64,000 nucleotides of DNA from Cyathus striatus. Taxonomy: Eukaryota > Basidiomycota > Agaricomycetes > Agaricales > Nidulariaceae. Within the stretch, counting starts at the first letter, position 1; each line of letters begins with the position of its first letter. The stretch is taken from NCBI GenBank assembly GCA_025738555.1, contig JAOVFP010000001.1:7254001-7318000 (forward strand), in the 5' to 3' direction. This document shows positions 1-11,146 of this stretch, one piece after another. The notes under the pieces are model-generated. The model was not told the origin of the DNA. It searched no databases and saw only the letters and a program-made list of their open reading frames with translations. The position numbers were made by a program, and so were the translations under genes.

Positions 1-225
1 GTCACATTCGTCACACTTTTAGCGCTCATCACATGTGTCACAACACTGCATTTGTCATGCTTTGCAGTGTCACATTCATCCCACACATCACAATTGTCAC
101 ATACATTCCCATGCTTCATGTTAGTCACATTTTTTATGTGTCATATTTCTCATGTTTGTCATGTCATTACATTTGTTATGCTTTACACCTTAATAATTAT
201 GCTTTATAAGCATGTCATTTGTCAT
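1..225 (-). repeat. Inverted copy of the GTGAC-type tandem repeat
   Basis: Bases 1-75 are an almost exact reverse complement of about 1625-1700, and 76-225 continue to match 1510-1625 with more mismatches. With the 1410-2105 block they form two arms of a large foldback with a ~1.3-kb spacer. The element may continue left of the window. Open frames here are by-products of the repeat and not genes. Confidence 0.85.
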
Positions 226-1409
226 GCTCTTGGTGTAGGTGGCAAATTGAAAACTATATTAATAGAAGGATAGTCAGCAATAGCATATGCATGAAGCACT
301 TCCTGATGCTGTTTGAGTAGTTATCTGATTCATTCTGCCAGTAATCATATGCTTATCTCAAAAATTAAGTCATGCATGTACAAGGATAAACAACATATAT
401 CAGAGATGTCAATATATATGACAGTATAGAAGTGAACCTGATTGTCATGGAAGAAGTTTCTGAGTTAAATGAAATTCTAAGACAGAGAATTTGTGAGTTC
501 ATAGCACATCTATTTATCCACAGGTACTAGTGAGAGAATGTAACCTGTATTTAATGAATGTAATGTACTGTACTTAATAGGTACAGAACAATGGTAGTGA
601 GCTAAGTATTAAAAAGAGAAATAAGACCAATTCTATGGTACAGGCAATTTGCCTGCTCTACATTGTGACACAATATCAATGTGAGTGGAGATAGTTTTCC
701 TTACCTCTCTGTATCAAAAAAGCAAATTGTCATGTAGTTATATAGAGTAAGCAGATATGTGACTCAATAATGTGTATTGAAGATATCAGTATAGCCAATA
801 GTGATACAAGAATCATTATCATCTAATACCTGAGATGTATAAGTTTGATGTGATGTAGAATTACATATTTCACTTGTTCATATGTGGTACTGTTACACTT
901 CCATAATTTACTAATTGTCATATCTCATGTTATAACCTTCAATTTAACAAGAACATACTTATTTTCTTTGCTTTAATAATTTACTCTGCAGTTTTGGATA
1001 CTTCTGTTCTGTAACAATTTGAAAAATGATATAGATATACAGATAACCAGACACATATGACCAGCTCAAGTGTAAGCAAATATAAGAAGCAAAATTAAGT
1101 TCACATACTTACAAGTGTTATATCTTATGTCAGAAATATAAAGTTGAAATATTCTACATGTCATAATAAGTTCAAGAACTCTTGTGTTCCTATGAAACAT
1201 GTGACAAGTAAGTAAACTTGTAAAACATGTCTAAATGTTACAAATGATGTGCATATTGAGAACATGACAAACTTTACATGTGACTTGCATCAAAAACATA
1301 ATACAAATGAAAACCATGATAGGGTAGTAGAGTATAACAAGTGATATGCTGAGTATCTCCCACTTCACATAGTTTCAAATTTATATATATTCTCAATGAC
1401 AAAGGCCAA
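226..1409. other. AT-rich non-coding spacer of the foldback
   Basis: No gene can be supported. A 22-base motif at 641-662 (CAGGCA, A, TTTGCCTGCTCTACA) recurs with one mismatch at 34281-34302; its first 15 bases form a small hairpin. Confidence 0.5.
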
Positions 1410-2105
1410 ATTAGAATTGTGGCAAATGTAACATGTGAAAAGAGTATGATAAGTGACACACATAGGACATGTAATGTGAGTCTAAAGAGTAATACCCATG
1501 AAAAACATGATTGCAAGGCATAACAAATGTAATGACAAGACAAATGTGAGAAATATGATACACATAAAAAGTGTGACTAACTTGAAGCGTGGGAATGTAT
1601 GTGACAAATGTGACGCGTGGGACAAATGTGACACTGCAAAGCATGACAAATGCAGTGTTGTGACACATGTGATGAGCGCTAAAAGTGTGACGAATGTGAC
1701 GCGCATGACTAATTTGAAGCGCGGGACAAATGTGACACTGCAAAGCATGACAAATGTAGCATTGTGACACGCGTAACGAGCGCTAAAAGCGTGACGCGCG
1801 TGAAAAGCGTGACGCGCGTGACTAATATGAAGCGCGGGAATGTATGTGACATTTGTGACACGCATAAAACGCGTGACGCACGTGACTAACATGAAGCGCG
1901 GGAATGTATGTGACAACTGTGACGCGTGAGACAAACGTGAAGCGCGGGAATATATGTGACAACTGTGACGCGGGAAAGAACGTGACAAATGTGACGTGCA
2001 TGAAAAGCTGATGCGTGGGAAATGTGTGAAGCGCGGGAAATATGTGATGCGCGGGAATATGTGTGACAATCGTGACGCGTGAGGAAATGTGACAAATCCA
2101 TACAG
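1410..2105 (+). repeat. Degenerate tandem repeat built on GTGAC / GTGACGCG
   Basis: Units of roughly 25-45 bases combine phrases such as AAATGTGACGCGTG, GAAGCGCGGGA and AGCGTGACGCGCGTGA. The distal part (about 1780-2080) is full of CpG, whereas the proximal part and the inverted copy at 1-225 have TG or CA at many of the same positions. Long minus-strand frames across this block are repeat translations rich in His, Ser and Arg and are not called as genes. Confidence 0.85.
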
Positions 2106-3030
2106 TAGCAATATTCAATTAGTAGTTATCATTGATTGCTTATGATTGCCTAACCATCCATACTAATATTCAATTAGTAGTAATCAATGATTGTTTATGA
2201 TTGCCTAACCAACCATTCAATATTAATATTGGATTAGAAAACATCAATGATTGTTTATGATCACCTTACCACCCATACAACAATAATATTCAATTAGAAA
2301 AAATCAATGATTGTTTATGATTGCCTAACCATTCATACTAATATTCAATTAGTAGTAATCAATGATTGTTTATGATTGCCAAACCAACCATTCACTATTA
2401 ATATTGGATTAGAAAAGATCAATGATTGTTTATGATTGCCACACCATCCATACAATACTAATATTCAATTAGAAAAAATAAATGATTGTTTATGATTGCC
2501 TAATCAACCATTCAATACTAATATTGGATTAGAAAACATCAATGATTGTTGATGATTGCCACACCATCCATACAATACTAATATTCAATTAGAAAAAATA
2601 AATAATTGTTTATGATTGCCTAACCACCCACACAACAATAATATTCAATTAGAAAAAATCAATGATTGTTTATGATTGCCTAACCATTCATACTAATATT
2701 TAATTAGTGTAATCAATGATTGTTTATGATTGCCTAACCACCATTCAATATTAGTATTCAATTAGAGAGCCACAATGATTGTTTATGATTGCCACACCAT
2801 CCATACAATACTATTATTCAGTTAGAAAAAATCAATGATTGTTTATGATTGCCTCTCCATCCATACTAATATTCAATTAGAAAAAATCAATGACTGTTTA
2901 TGATTGCCTAACCACCATTCAATATTAATATTGGATTAGAAAACATCAATGATTGTTTATGATCACTTAATACATTCATACAATAGTAATATTGATTTAG
3001 AACCTCAATGATTATTTATGATCCCAATCA
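2106..3030 (+). repeat. Minisatellite, ~60-bp unit, about 15 copies
   Basis: The unit contains ATCAATGATTGTTTATGATT, then GCCTAACCA, a CATACTAATATT block and CAATTAGAAAA. Alternating subtypes (CAATTAG versus GGATTAG) suggest a higher-order unit of about 120 bp. The last copies at 2980-3070 are degenerate. There is no coding potential. Confidence 0.9.
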
Positions 3031-4260
3031 AATAGTGGGTGGGTGATTTGATTGCCGACAATCAAATAGCACTGCTGTTATATGATCAGAATCACCTACA
3101 CTTATGCTTCCTAACGTCTCAATATAGTATGTGATATACTTCCTGTTTCTCAATTCACATTGTCAATCTCACACTCAGATATGGTTCTCATTTTTTCACC
3201 TAGTTTCTAGCCCGGAGCTAGTGTCTTTCTTACTGTTGAGCTTTGGATGGGTATGATCATTGACCCAATGAAAGCATGCATGTGTCTATAGAGGTTATAG
3301 GTGCAAACACTGTATTGTGAATGAAAACTTTGTGACCTCCTTGTTGCGGTTTTTTATGTGCAAATAGTACACCATTACCATGTCTGTGCTCCTGTGGGTA
3401 CATATGCTCTTGAGTCTGAATCGCCCACCAATCGCGATATCATTATTGACACCACTGCATCCCACTCATGTTGCAGTTATCTGAGCTCTACTTACCTCCT
3501 CCCCTCCTCAGAACTGTCTCGAGATTGAAATTCACATTTTGAACATCATACAGGTTGTGTTTGTCCACTTCCCCTCTTCAGTTCTTCTCCCCTACACTAA
3601 AATCCATAACAGGTGTCTGTTAATCACATCTACATGCTGTAAAATCAATTGGCGCTGCTATGGATCTGTGGTTCGTTGACTGGATGTACTTATGACAAAC
3701 ATTGGGATGTTGTTGGGCCTTGGGTCTGTGTTAAAGTTTACCATTAACGAGAGCATAGTATGATGGGCTTTTCCTTTCCTCAACTCATTACACATGTTTT
3801 CATGTAGTATAGTACCATTTTTAATTGGACTTCGGAAAGCTGTTCTGTTCAAGAATTTCCACTTTCCTGTGTCTTAATTATTCTTTCACTTCAAGAACTG
3901 CACTCTTCCAACGTTATATCTTTGACATCCATAAGCATGAGCTGTGTGGTAGACTTATTCTGGAATCGATATGCGCAGATTGGGTGAACACACTGCTGGA
4001 AGTGTGTACCTTACATTATGGGAACAAGTTAACATTTTATGTTAATAAATGTCTGTTCAATCAGTGTGTGAGATTGAATGCAACTGGAAATTTGAATGAT
4101 ATACCCACTTCCTCAACTGACTTCAATTGAACTTTCCTGTGGCTCAAGTGCAGTTCATGTTACCTCTTTACGCTATGTGTAGAGTTTACTTATACAAAGG
4201 CGAGTATTAAAGATTACCGTTGGCATGTGCTTAGTACAAAGTTAGTTTGTAGGATCACTC
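3031..4260. other. Intergenic, no supported gene
   Basis: Only short unsupported frames are present, the longest about 100 codons at 3825-4130. None shows a recognisable motif or convincing splice sites. Read as decayed repeat or spacer DNA. Confidence 0.4.
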
Positions 4261-4269
4261 ATACATACA

Positions 4270-4560
4270 TTTAGTCTCTGACCAGTGTTAATGATTTGTT
4301 GAAGGCCTGATTTCATCATCTTGGTGTTGATAAGTATTGATTAACCAGCCCATGTTCTATTTCTGTAGTTATCAATAGTTATCAGTGGCCCAGTATGTTG
4401 GGTCAGAGTGCGTGTGGAAGACGTGCATATGAATGGTCCCATGGTCCTAAGTTTCGGTTCTGGCACTTGTCGAAGTACTTAAATATAACATAAGTATAGA
4501 TGACATGGATGCGATCTTTGTGTTTATTTCCATAGTCAAATTGATTCGTAGATGCACCAA
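4270..4560 (+). repeat. Dispersed repeat, copy 1
   Basis: This stretch aligns in the same orientation with 6945-7190. Shared blocks include TGAATGGTCCC, AAGTTTCGGTTC, GGCACTTGT and ATTGATTCGTA (variant ATGGATTCGTA). It is a diverged, non-coding copy of an unidentified element. Confidence 0.6.
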
Positions 4561-6944
4561 AGGAGGTGTGTGAGTGCTTACAGTGACTTGACAATGCTGG
4601 CTGCCGATAAGATAAGAACTTTCTACGTTGTCCAACCTTGTCCAACCTCTCTTGGCACCAACGACAATGACAACCTCCAGAGTGTTGCCTCCTTGCTATT
4701 TCGTCATCACATTCCTGTTTCTTCAATTGAAAGATTCAATATAGATACAGCTACTCATATGAACTGCCTGTTGAGAGTGTTTGAGAAGACCACCTAAATG
4801 CACACCAGTTTGACATCACGTGCACAGAGCACTGGAATAACCCCAGGTCCTGGAGATTCTCCTTCACATGTTGAACACCAGCAGCTGCAGCTAATGGAGG
4901 GTGAGAATTAGTAGAGTAGCTGTCTCTTCAATGCACACTACCCCTGTGCCGCCCCCAACGCCAATACTATCATGTTTAAAATGCTCGTCACAGTACTCGC
5001 TTCTTGGCTTCAATCAGCCTCAGCCTATTATGTGGTGCCGTCTCCTCTCTCTGCACCTCTGCACCTACAATGACATCCTGCAAAGGAGGGTGAGTTGATC
5101 AAGGGTCTCGGTATATGCATACTGACAATGACAACAACAACCATTCTGTGTCCATAATCACAAAGATCACGAAGAATACGCACAAACCAGCAAGTTCTTT
5201 TCACCACATGTATATCAGGTGTTACCTCTAGACCAGGCTCCGACTAACCACTTCTATGGCTTCATGTTGAGTGTTCCCAGAGCCCAGACTCATCTCCAGC
5301 AGCATCTCCCAGGCATCCCATAGGATGAGACCTGCGAAGGCTGTTGAGATGGGATTTGGTGGTGTGTGTAGGACTGTACCAGTGGAAGTCAATTTTTTTG
5401 TTTAAGTTGTAGCGGAATAGGGAGGGTGACAGGAGATTTGAGAACGAGGAAGACGTAATACTCAGAATTCTTCGCACACTGATGTTTGTCTTATTCTCTC
5501 TGCACATTGTATATTAATTAGATGACGACATTACATCTTATCTAACTAAGCTCCTGCACAATAGACAGAGCTATGCAGAGGAATGGAATGTATGTGCGTG
5601 ACAGCTATTCAAGGTTCTCCTTTTATCCTCTTCAATTCCTCTGGTCATTGTGAGACTGGTACTGGGTAAGAGAAGCTAGTTTTTCATTGGATGCTGCTTT
5701 CCCATATCTTACCACACTGCTGTGGCCACTCATCTTCGATAGGTAGTCTGAGACTGGCAGAGAATGCTGCTGTTAATATTTGGTTACAGTACCCCTTCAT
5801 ACTGTGCTCCATCCTCATTGTCAATCCATGTGTCCTCATTTAAGGGCATTCAGAACATTCATAACCTCCGTGTCTTAACTTGTCTTTGATTTTGAGAATT
5901 GCAATCTTCGCAGGTCAATGTTCAATCGTTGAGAATGGGTTGTGTACTGGTGGTTTATTATTATGAATTTGAGGTATTGTTACATACCAATTCCCTTCCT
6001 ACTGGGAAACGAATGCGACGACACCTGGAGGGCGTGGGAGAACTATAATGGAAACCCGAAGTGAGTACGGGTATGGGAACGTGAGTGGAAGTGCGGAAGT
6101 GAACCGTGGCTTCAGTGTATGTGCTGCACCACCTGGATATCCCCAGAGAATGGTTCTTATTTCAAGGAAGACAATATTCAACAGAGGAAGATGTTCCAGA
6201 GTATAAGAGAGGGCTTCACCACTACACTAGGCAGTGGGAGAGAAACCTGAAGGAAAACCTGGAGTGGGTTTCGGAACTTAGAGTAGGAAGAAAGTGTACA
6301 GAGTTGATATGAATAACTGAAGACTACCTAGTACATTTGGAAGACTATTTATATGTACTAGTAAGATGTAGATACTAATCTGGAGACAGAATACTAAGTG
6401 TAAGTAAACAAAATAAAGACTGGGCAAAGAGGAGTAGTGGTGCAAATGATGTGCTCAGAATGAAGAATAAGAAACTAAACTACATTGACCATAATGAAAT
6501 GTACAAGGGAGAATGGAAGAGAGGAGTAATGTTATAATGATGCGGTGAGGCTGTCATAAGAGAAACTACATATCTGAAGTATCCGATAGAAAACCTGATG
6601 GGTTCTGGGTATGTTCCCGGGCGGGAACATTAGGAAGTGTAAACCCGAAGCAGATACATTCCGGGAATGGACTGGGTATGTTAGAAGGTCACGTGGGAAC
6701 ATTGGCACGATGTATCCAGACACGGATATAACAGGTATGCACAGGTAGTTGAACTCAACACCGGCAGTAATTACCTTTTGTTGTAGTCGCAGTTAACCTA
6801 ATAACGTGTAATTTTGGTGTTGAACTTTGGTCTATACCAGGTTGAAAGGCAAATTAACGGTTTAAACCAAGCATGAACGACATACATACCTTGGTTGAAC
6901 TTAGGTCGTGAGGATCGAGTGCTGTTTTCGTCTCATCCATGTGT
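4561..6944. other. Intergenic, no supported gene
   Basis: Frames of 60-107 codons exist but none has family motifs, and they overlap each other on both strands. A small hairpin, ATGTTCCC / GGGAACAT with a 4-base loop, lies at 6611-6630. Confidence 0.4.
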
Positions 6945-7190
6945 AGAGTGCACTGTGAATTAACCAGTATGTTCTATTTCCGTGGTTATTGATGATCCAG
7001 TGGGTTAGGTCAGTTAAAATTGTGTCGTGTGTAGCAAGTATACACTGTGTAAGAGGAGCGCATGAAGAAAACATCGATGTGAATGGTCCCAAGTTTCGGT
7101 TCAGGCACTTGTGGAAGATCCTGTTCATAGCTGTTATCGATTTAATCTGTGCATTTCTCTTCGTGGTCGAATGGATTCGTATCTAGATGT
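6945..7190 (+). repeat. Dispersed repeat, copy 2
   Basis: Counterpart of 4270-4560: it shares the AAGTTTCGGTTC and GGCACTTGT blocks and the upstream ATTAACCAG and GTTCTATTTC blocks. It is diverged and lacks an internal segment present in copy 1. Confidence 0.6.
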
Positions 7191-10099
7191 GCTCAATAGG
7201 TGGGTGCACACTTCACTTTGTAAATCTGTCAGTGTTAGCGGTTGATATGATAAGATGTGTATCACATGATGCATGTGAAATTTGAATTCAATGTTCCGAA
7301 CTTCTGGTGCTGTTCCAATTCAACCTCTCATCGTAGTTGGGATGTTGTGGTTGGCATTCAAACATTGACCTTCACTGTCTCAATTCTGCTACTTGCTTTA
7401 GGTCCCATGATCCCAAAGCTCGTGTTTCCATGCTGAATGCTGGTGAATGTCAAGTATAGGTTCATACCAAGCCTGTAAGTATACTGCATCAAGGTCAATT
7501 ACACGTCCTAAACTACCCTAGGAGACTACCTTAGGCACTGTATTCATGTTTTCAACCAGGAATGTATGTTTTTGCAGTAGCTTGACCTTCATGTTGGTGT
7601 GCATTGCATCCTCACATCCTGATTGGGATACTGCCTACAAGTCTGCAGCAGCCTCAACACCCACCTCCTATTCTTTTGTTACTGGAGCTACCAATATACA
7701 CATCACCCATGTTCATGCTCCCCAATGAACAAGGGATCACAATTACGCAAAGCATGGTGATACCGGAAACACTGCATGAAAGGTTGGAGCAAGGTTGGAG
7801 GTAGCCTCAGTTAGTGAAGTTGAATATGTGTGGAGGAGGGAGCGTCCACTGTTGCTAGCGATGATGTTTTGTGCACTGAGCCAGCTGCTGCTGGGTATAC
7901 GTGTGGGGATAAAGAAACGAGGTAAGTGCTCGAGCTTTTCCGCTGTTCCCCTGGATCTGAATTCAGACCAGGACCAACATAGACCCGAGGGTAGGCTCCA
8001 TGTCATATGCCATCATTCCCAGTCTGAGGAAGCTTCTTTCATGCAGTGCAGTGCCTGCCCCCAGGAAAATTTCGACTTTCAAAGCAGCACTGAAGCTGAA
8101 GAGTTGCATTTCATACTTGTGCTGTTTGTGGACAGACCAGATGGTAGCTTGCTGTTGTCTGTCCCCTGAACATGGGTTGGACTGTACACTGTCTACGCTT
8201 CGTACTCACCCACCTTTATGCTCAGTTTCAGATGCAAGTTCGAGGGTGCTTATGCTGCTGCTGCCTGATATGCGAGGACTCGGAGTGAAGCATCATGACA
8301 ATTGTATACGCTTTGTTGCGCTGTACTCTATGTGGCTACTGAAGCTGTCCACTGGACTGACCTATGGACATTGGACGGCCATTGTTGACAAGCATCGCAT
8401 GATGACGCATGCTTGCTGTTGAACCCTATGGTGGTCCACCTGATGTTCGGAGTCATAGGGGAGGGGAAGATGAAGAGCTTGGATGTATGATATGTTTCTT
8501 AATGTGTTTATTTCTTAACGATTTGAACTGACTAATGGATGCGATGTGCAGCAGCCTTTTGGTACTGATGTATCTCGGCGAGGGCAGTGAAGATCCACCT
8601 TAAGATCCACAACAATAGTGTGGACATGGTAGGGTACATGTGGCAGTTTATGTCCAATAGTTTGTCTGAGGATACCTACCCAGTGTATGGTACTTCTGCA
8701 TCGAATCTTTCAAGATCCTGAAGAGATTGATGTTTGGAATGAAGAGGATTTGGGGATGAAGCGAACATATATCCCATCAAGATCCTATTCCTAGCATCTA
8801 GGGACTCTTCTGCATACTCACCTTCGCAATCCTGCCATCGTTCTTCTCATTATACACTGGTACTTCAATGGCTGTTACAGTGCTACATGAAGGTGTCATA
8901 CATTCCATGTCAACCTCAATGTAGCCTTTCAACCATGTGGTGCAGGAATCCTGATGCATATGAAAAGAATTTGGGAGACGAAAAGAATGTAGCTGATATG
9001 GAGGACGTAGGGGACAGGGAAGGAATGGAGATGTATGAGATGGAGAAGATGCAGGGGATGGCGAATCAGGATGTTGTGGATGATGCTGATAAGGTGTCCC
9101 ATCCCATCAGTATCCTTTGCCCACTGCTACATAACATCCCCATTTGTGCTTCCCTCTCATTTCTTGGTCATGTGTATCTTCAACCATTACCATTGCACAA
9201 CATTAGATGACGTCTGCTGGCAGAAGCATCATATCCTTGTTAACTCTCTTTCGTTTACTCCCATTGCATCTTCACCATGCCGTCATCTTCCCATTACGAA
9301 GCTAGTCAGACACCCCATGCCAAACCTCACAGTTCTGGAGCTTGGGAAGGACAGATGTTTTGTACCTGGACATCAAAGACTTCTCATAGCTCGCAACAAC
9401 TCTCCACTAGGGTCATGAGTTCATGAGGCATAGGAAGGCTGTTCGTCAGTGGGAAAGGCAATGCCACTAAGATACGAGACAATATTTTCATCCAAAAAAT
9501 GAGGTGGTGGGTGAACAGGAGGTGAAGAGTGTGGGAGGTGAAGCAAACTGAGGATCCTTGTTCTTAGCAGCCAATCAGCGGTGGCCTGTTCTTCGTTTGG
9601 TACTGTAACATCTCTGCCATATCACAGTTGTTCAATCCTATTTACAACTCATGTGTTGTCAATTGGGATAATGCTCCTTGAACTTTGAAGGCATATATCT
9701 CCTGTGTGAAACCTCTTCTTTGTGTTACTGCTGCATGGAGTCTAGGATGTTGGGATAGGGGAATGAGCAATTGAGGTGATGCATTCAAAGATGTCGTTGC
9801 TAAGCAGGAACTAACTGTCCTACAAACAGAGGCAGGGAATGGAAGGGCCCTATTCTTTGTCTACCACTGGTGCACTTCTGCTAGTTTGCCTAGCATCTGT
9901 AGGTTTGGTTATTCACCAGTTCAGGAATGATCACCTTGCAATGATGTAGGTGCATGTGATCAGTGACACCCTTCCATATCATTCTCACATGGGAATTGGA
10001 TGTGCTGGGGGAAATATTTTGTGACATTATATGAGGTGTAATTCTAGAAATATAATTGAATTGATCTTATATACATAATCTAGCAAAACACTTAAACTG
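7191..10099. other. Intergenic, no confident gene
   Basis: Two frames stand out weakly. The plus-strand frame at 7795-8169 has a short hydrophobic segment after a VEYVWRRERP phrase. The plus-strand frame at 8887-9210 has an acidic, Met-rich stretch. Neither has convincing splice sites, a full domain or a start context, so neither is called as a gene. Confidence 0.35.
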
Positions 10100-10320
10100 G
10101 GAACCCATTGAAATGTCAGAATATTTTCATAGGACCTTTAGATTGATAGGTTTTAAATGGACCACAATTGTCATAATATCTATGGGCCATAGCCCCAAGG
10201 CTTGCTTGGAACCCTTGGAGACATGTGAATACAAAAGAATCTCACCAGCCTAGAAGTAGGTATGTAATAAAGGCATGAGCTATGCTTTGAGGAAGGTAAA
10301 GCTGGTATGAGCCCTCAACC
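10100..10320 (+). repeat. Fragment of the GAGGAAGGTAAAGC repeat family
   Basis: The sequence AATAAAGGCATGAG, then GAGGAAGGTAAAGCTGGTATGA and ACCATAATATTA-like blocks, matches the degenerate units at 17340-18970. The two fields are separated by the 10812-17095 transposon, so the transposon most likely inserted into a once continuous repeat field. Confidence 0.65.
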
Positions 10321-10811
10321 AATATAATAATTAATACTACAATATCATTAATCCTAAGCTTTTTTTAAAATGTGGTAGATACATATATTGTTACACTTTG
10401 AGCATTGGCAATGGCCATATCTTAATTCTATCCAGTCTTCAGCATTTCAACATTGCTCCCTAGGTCCAGACAATGGTAAATTTCAAATTCATAAACAATG
10501 TGTTGGCCCATGCAGCAGCTGACCACATCATTATGTAGCAAATTGATTGTTCATTAAAGTGCTCTGCAACCAAAAACCTTCTCTCTCAAACAACTCTAGC
10601 CTGTAAAATGGGAACATTTTGAAATGCTAGTATATTTGTTTAAATCTTGGATCACACTCCAGAAAAGTCTGGGAGTTAGGACTTCCTTTCTGTTATCTTA
10701 TCTAAATGTTACATGACTAGTCACACAACCTACATGTGGACACCACACAGACACCATGTGTATCACTGTGCCTTTTCATCAAGATTGAGTGCACAGTTGC
10801 ACAGTTCAGCC

Positions 10812-11010
10812 CAGGCTCCTAAAACCTGCTGCTCAACTCTTATTGAGGGGGGCCCCATCCTAGTATCAGTAGTAGTAATCATTGATGTGTAATATGTATG
10901 TACAAACAAAGAACCAAACACAACTCTCCCCTCCTCAATGAGAGTGAGTGGCTGGCAAAATGTCCCATCACATGGTTTGATCACTTCCAAATGTGACATA
11001 TGAATGTGCT
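10812..11010 (+). repeat. Left terminal inverted repeat of the 6.3-kb transposon
   Basis: Begins CAGGCTCCTAAAACC and is alignable, with small gaps, to the complement of 16919-17095. Shared landmarks are GGGGCCCCATCCTAGTA, CAACTCTCCCCTCC and CTGGCAAAATGTCC. Confidence 0.85.
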
Positions 11011-11146
11011 CCCTAGCCCTACTGTAGGGCTTATAATATTGATATGTCAAGGTTATTCAGGAGGTATTACTTTTGAATTCCATCATTTCAGTCTACTCAA
11101 TTTAGACATTCCATCATTTTAAGTAACACTCTGAGTAACACTTTGA

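Noticed and set aside
1482..2111. A 209-codon minus-strand frame rich in His, Ser and Phe
   Set aside because: It is the translation of the GTGAC tandem repeat, and overlapping frames of similar type exist in other phases.
2106..3030. Regular repeat with spacer-like segments, considered as a CRISPR-like array
   Set aside because: The 'spacers' are themselves repeated, the genome is eukaryotic and no cas gene is near; it is a minisatellite.
7795..8169. Possible DUF6533-like membrane protein (VEYVWRRERP, then a hydrophobic stretch)
   Set aside because: Only one short phrase is suggestive; the rest of the frame does not continue as such a protein and no splice sites were convincing.
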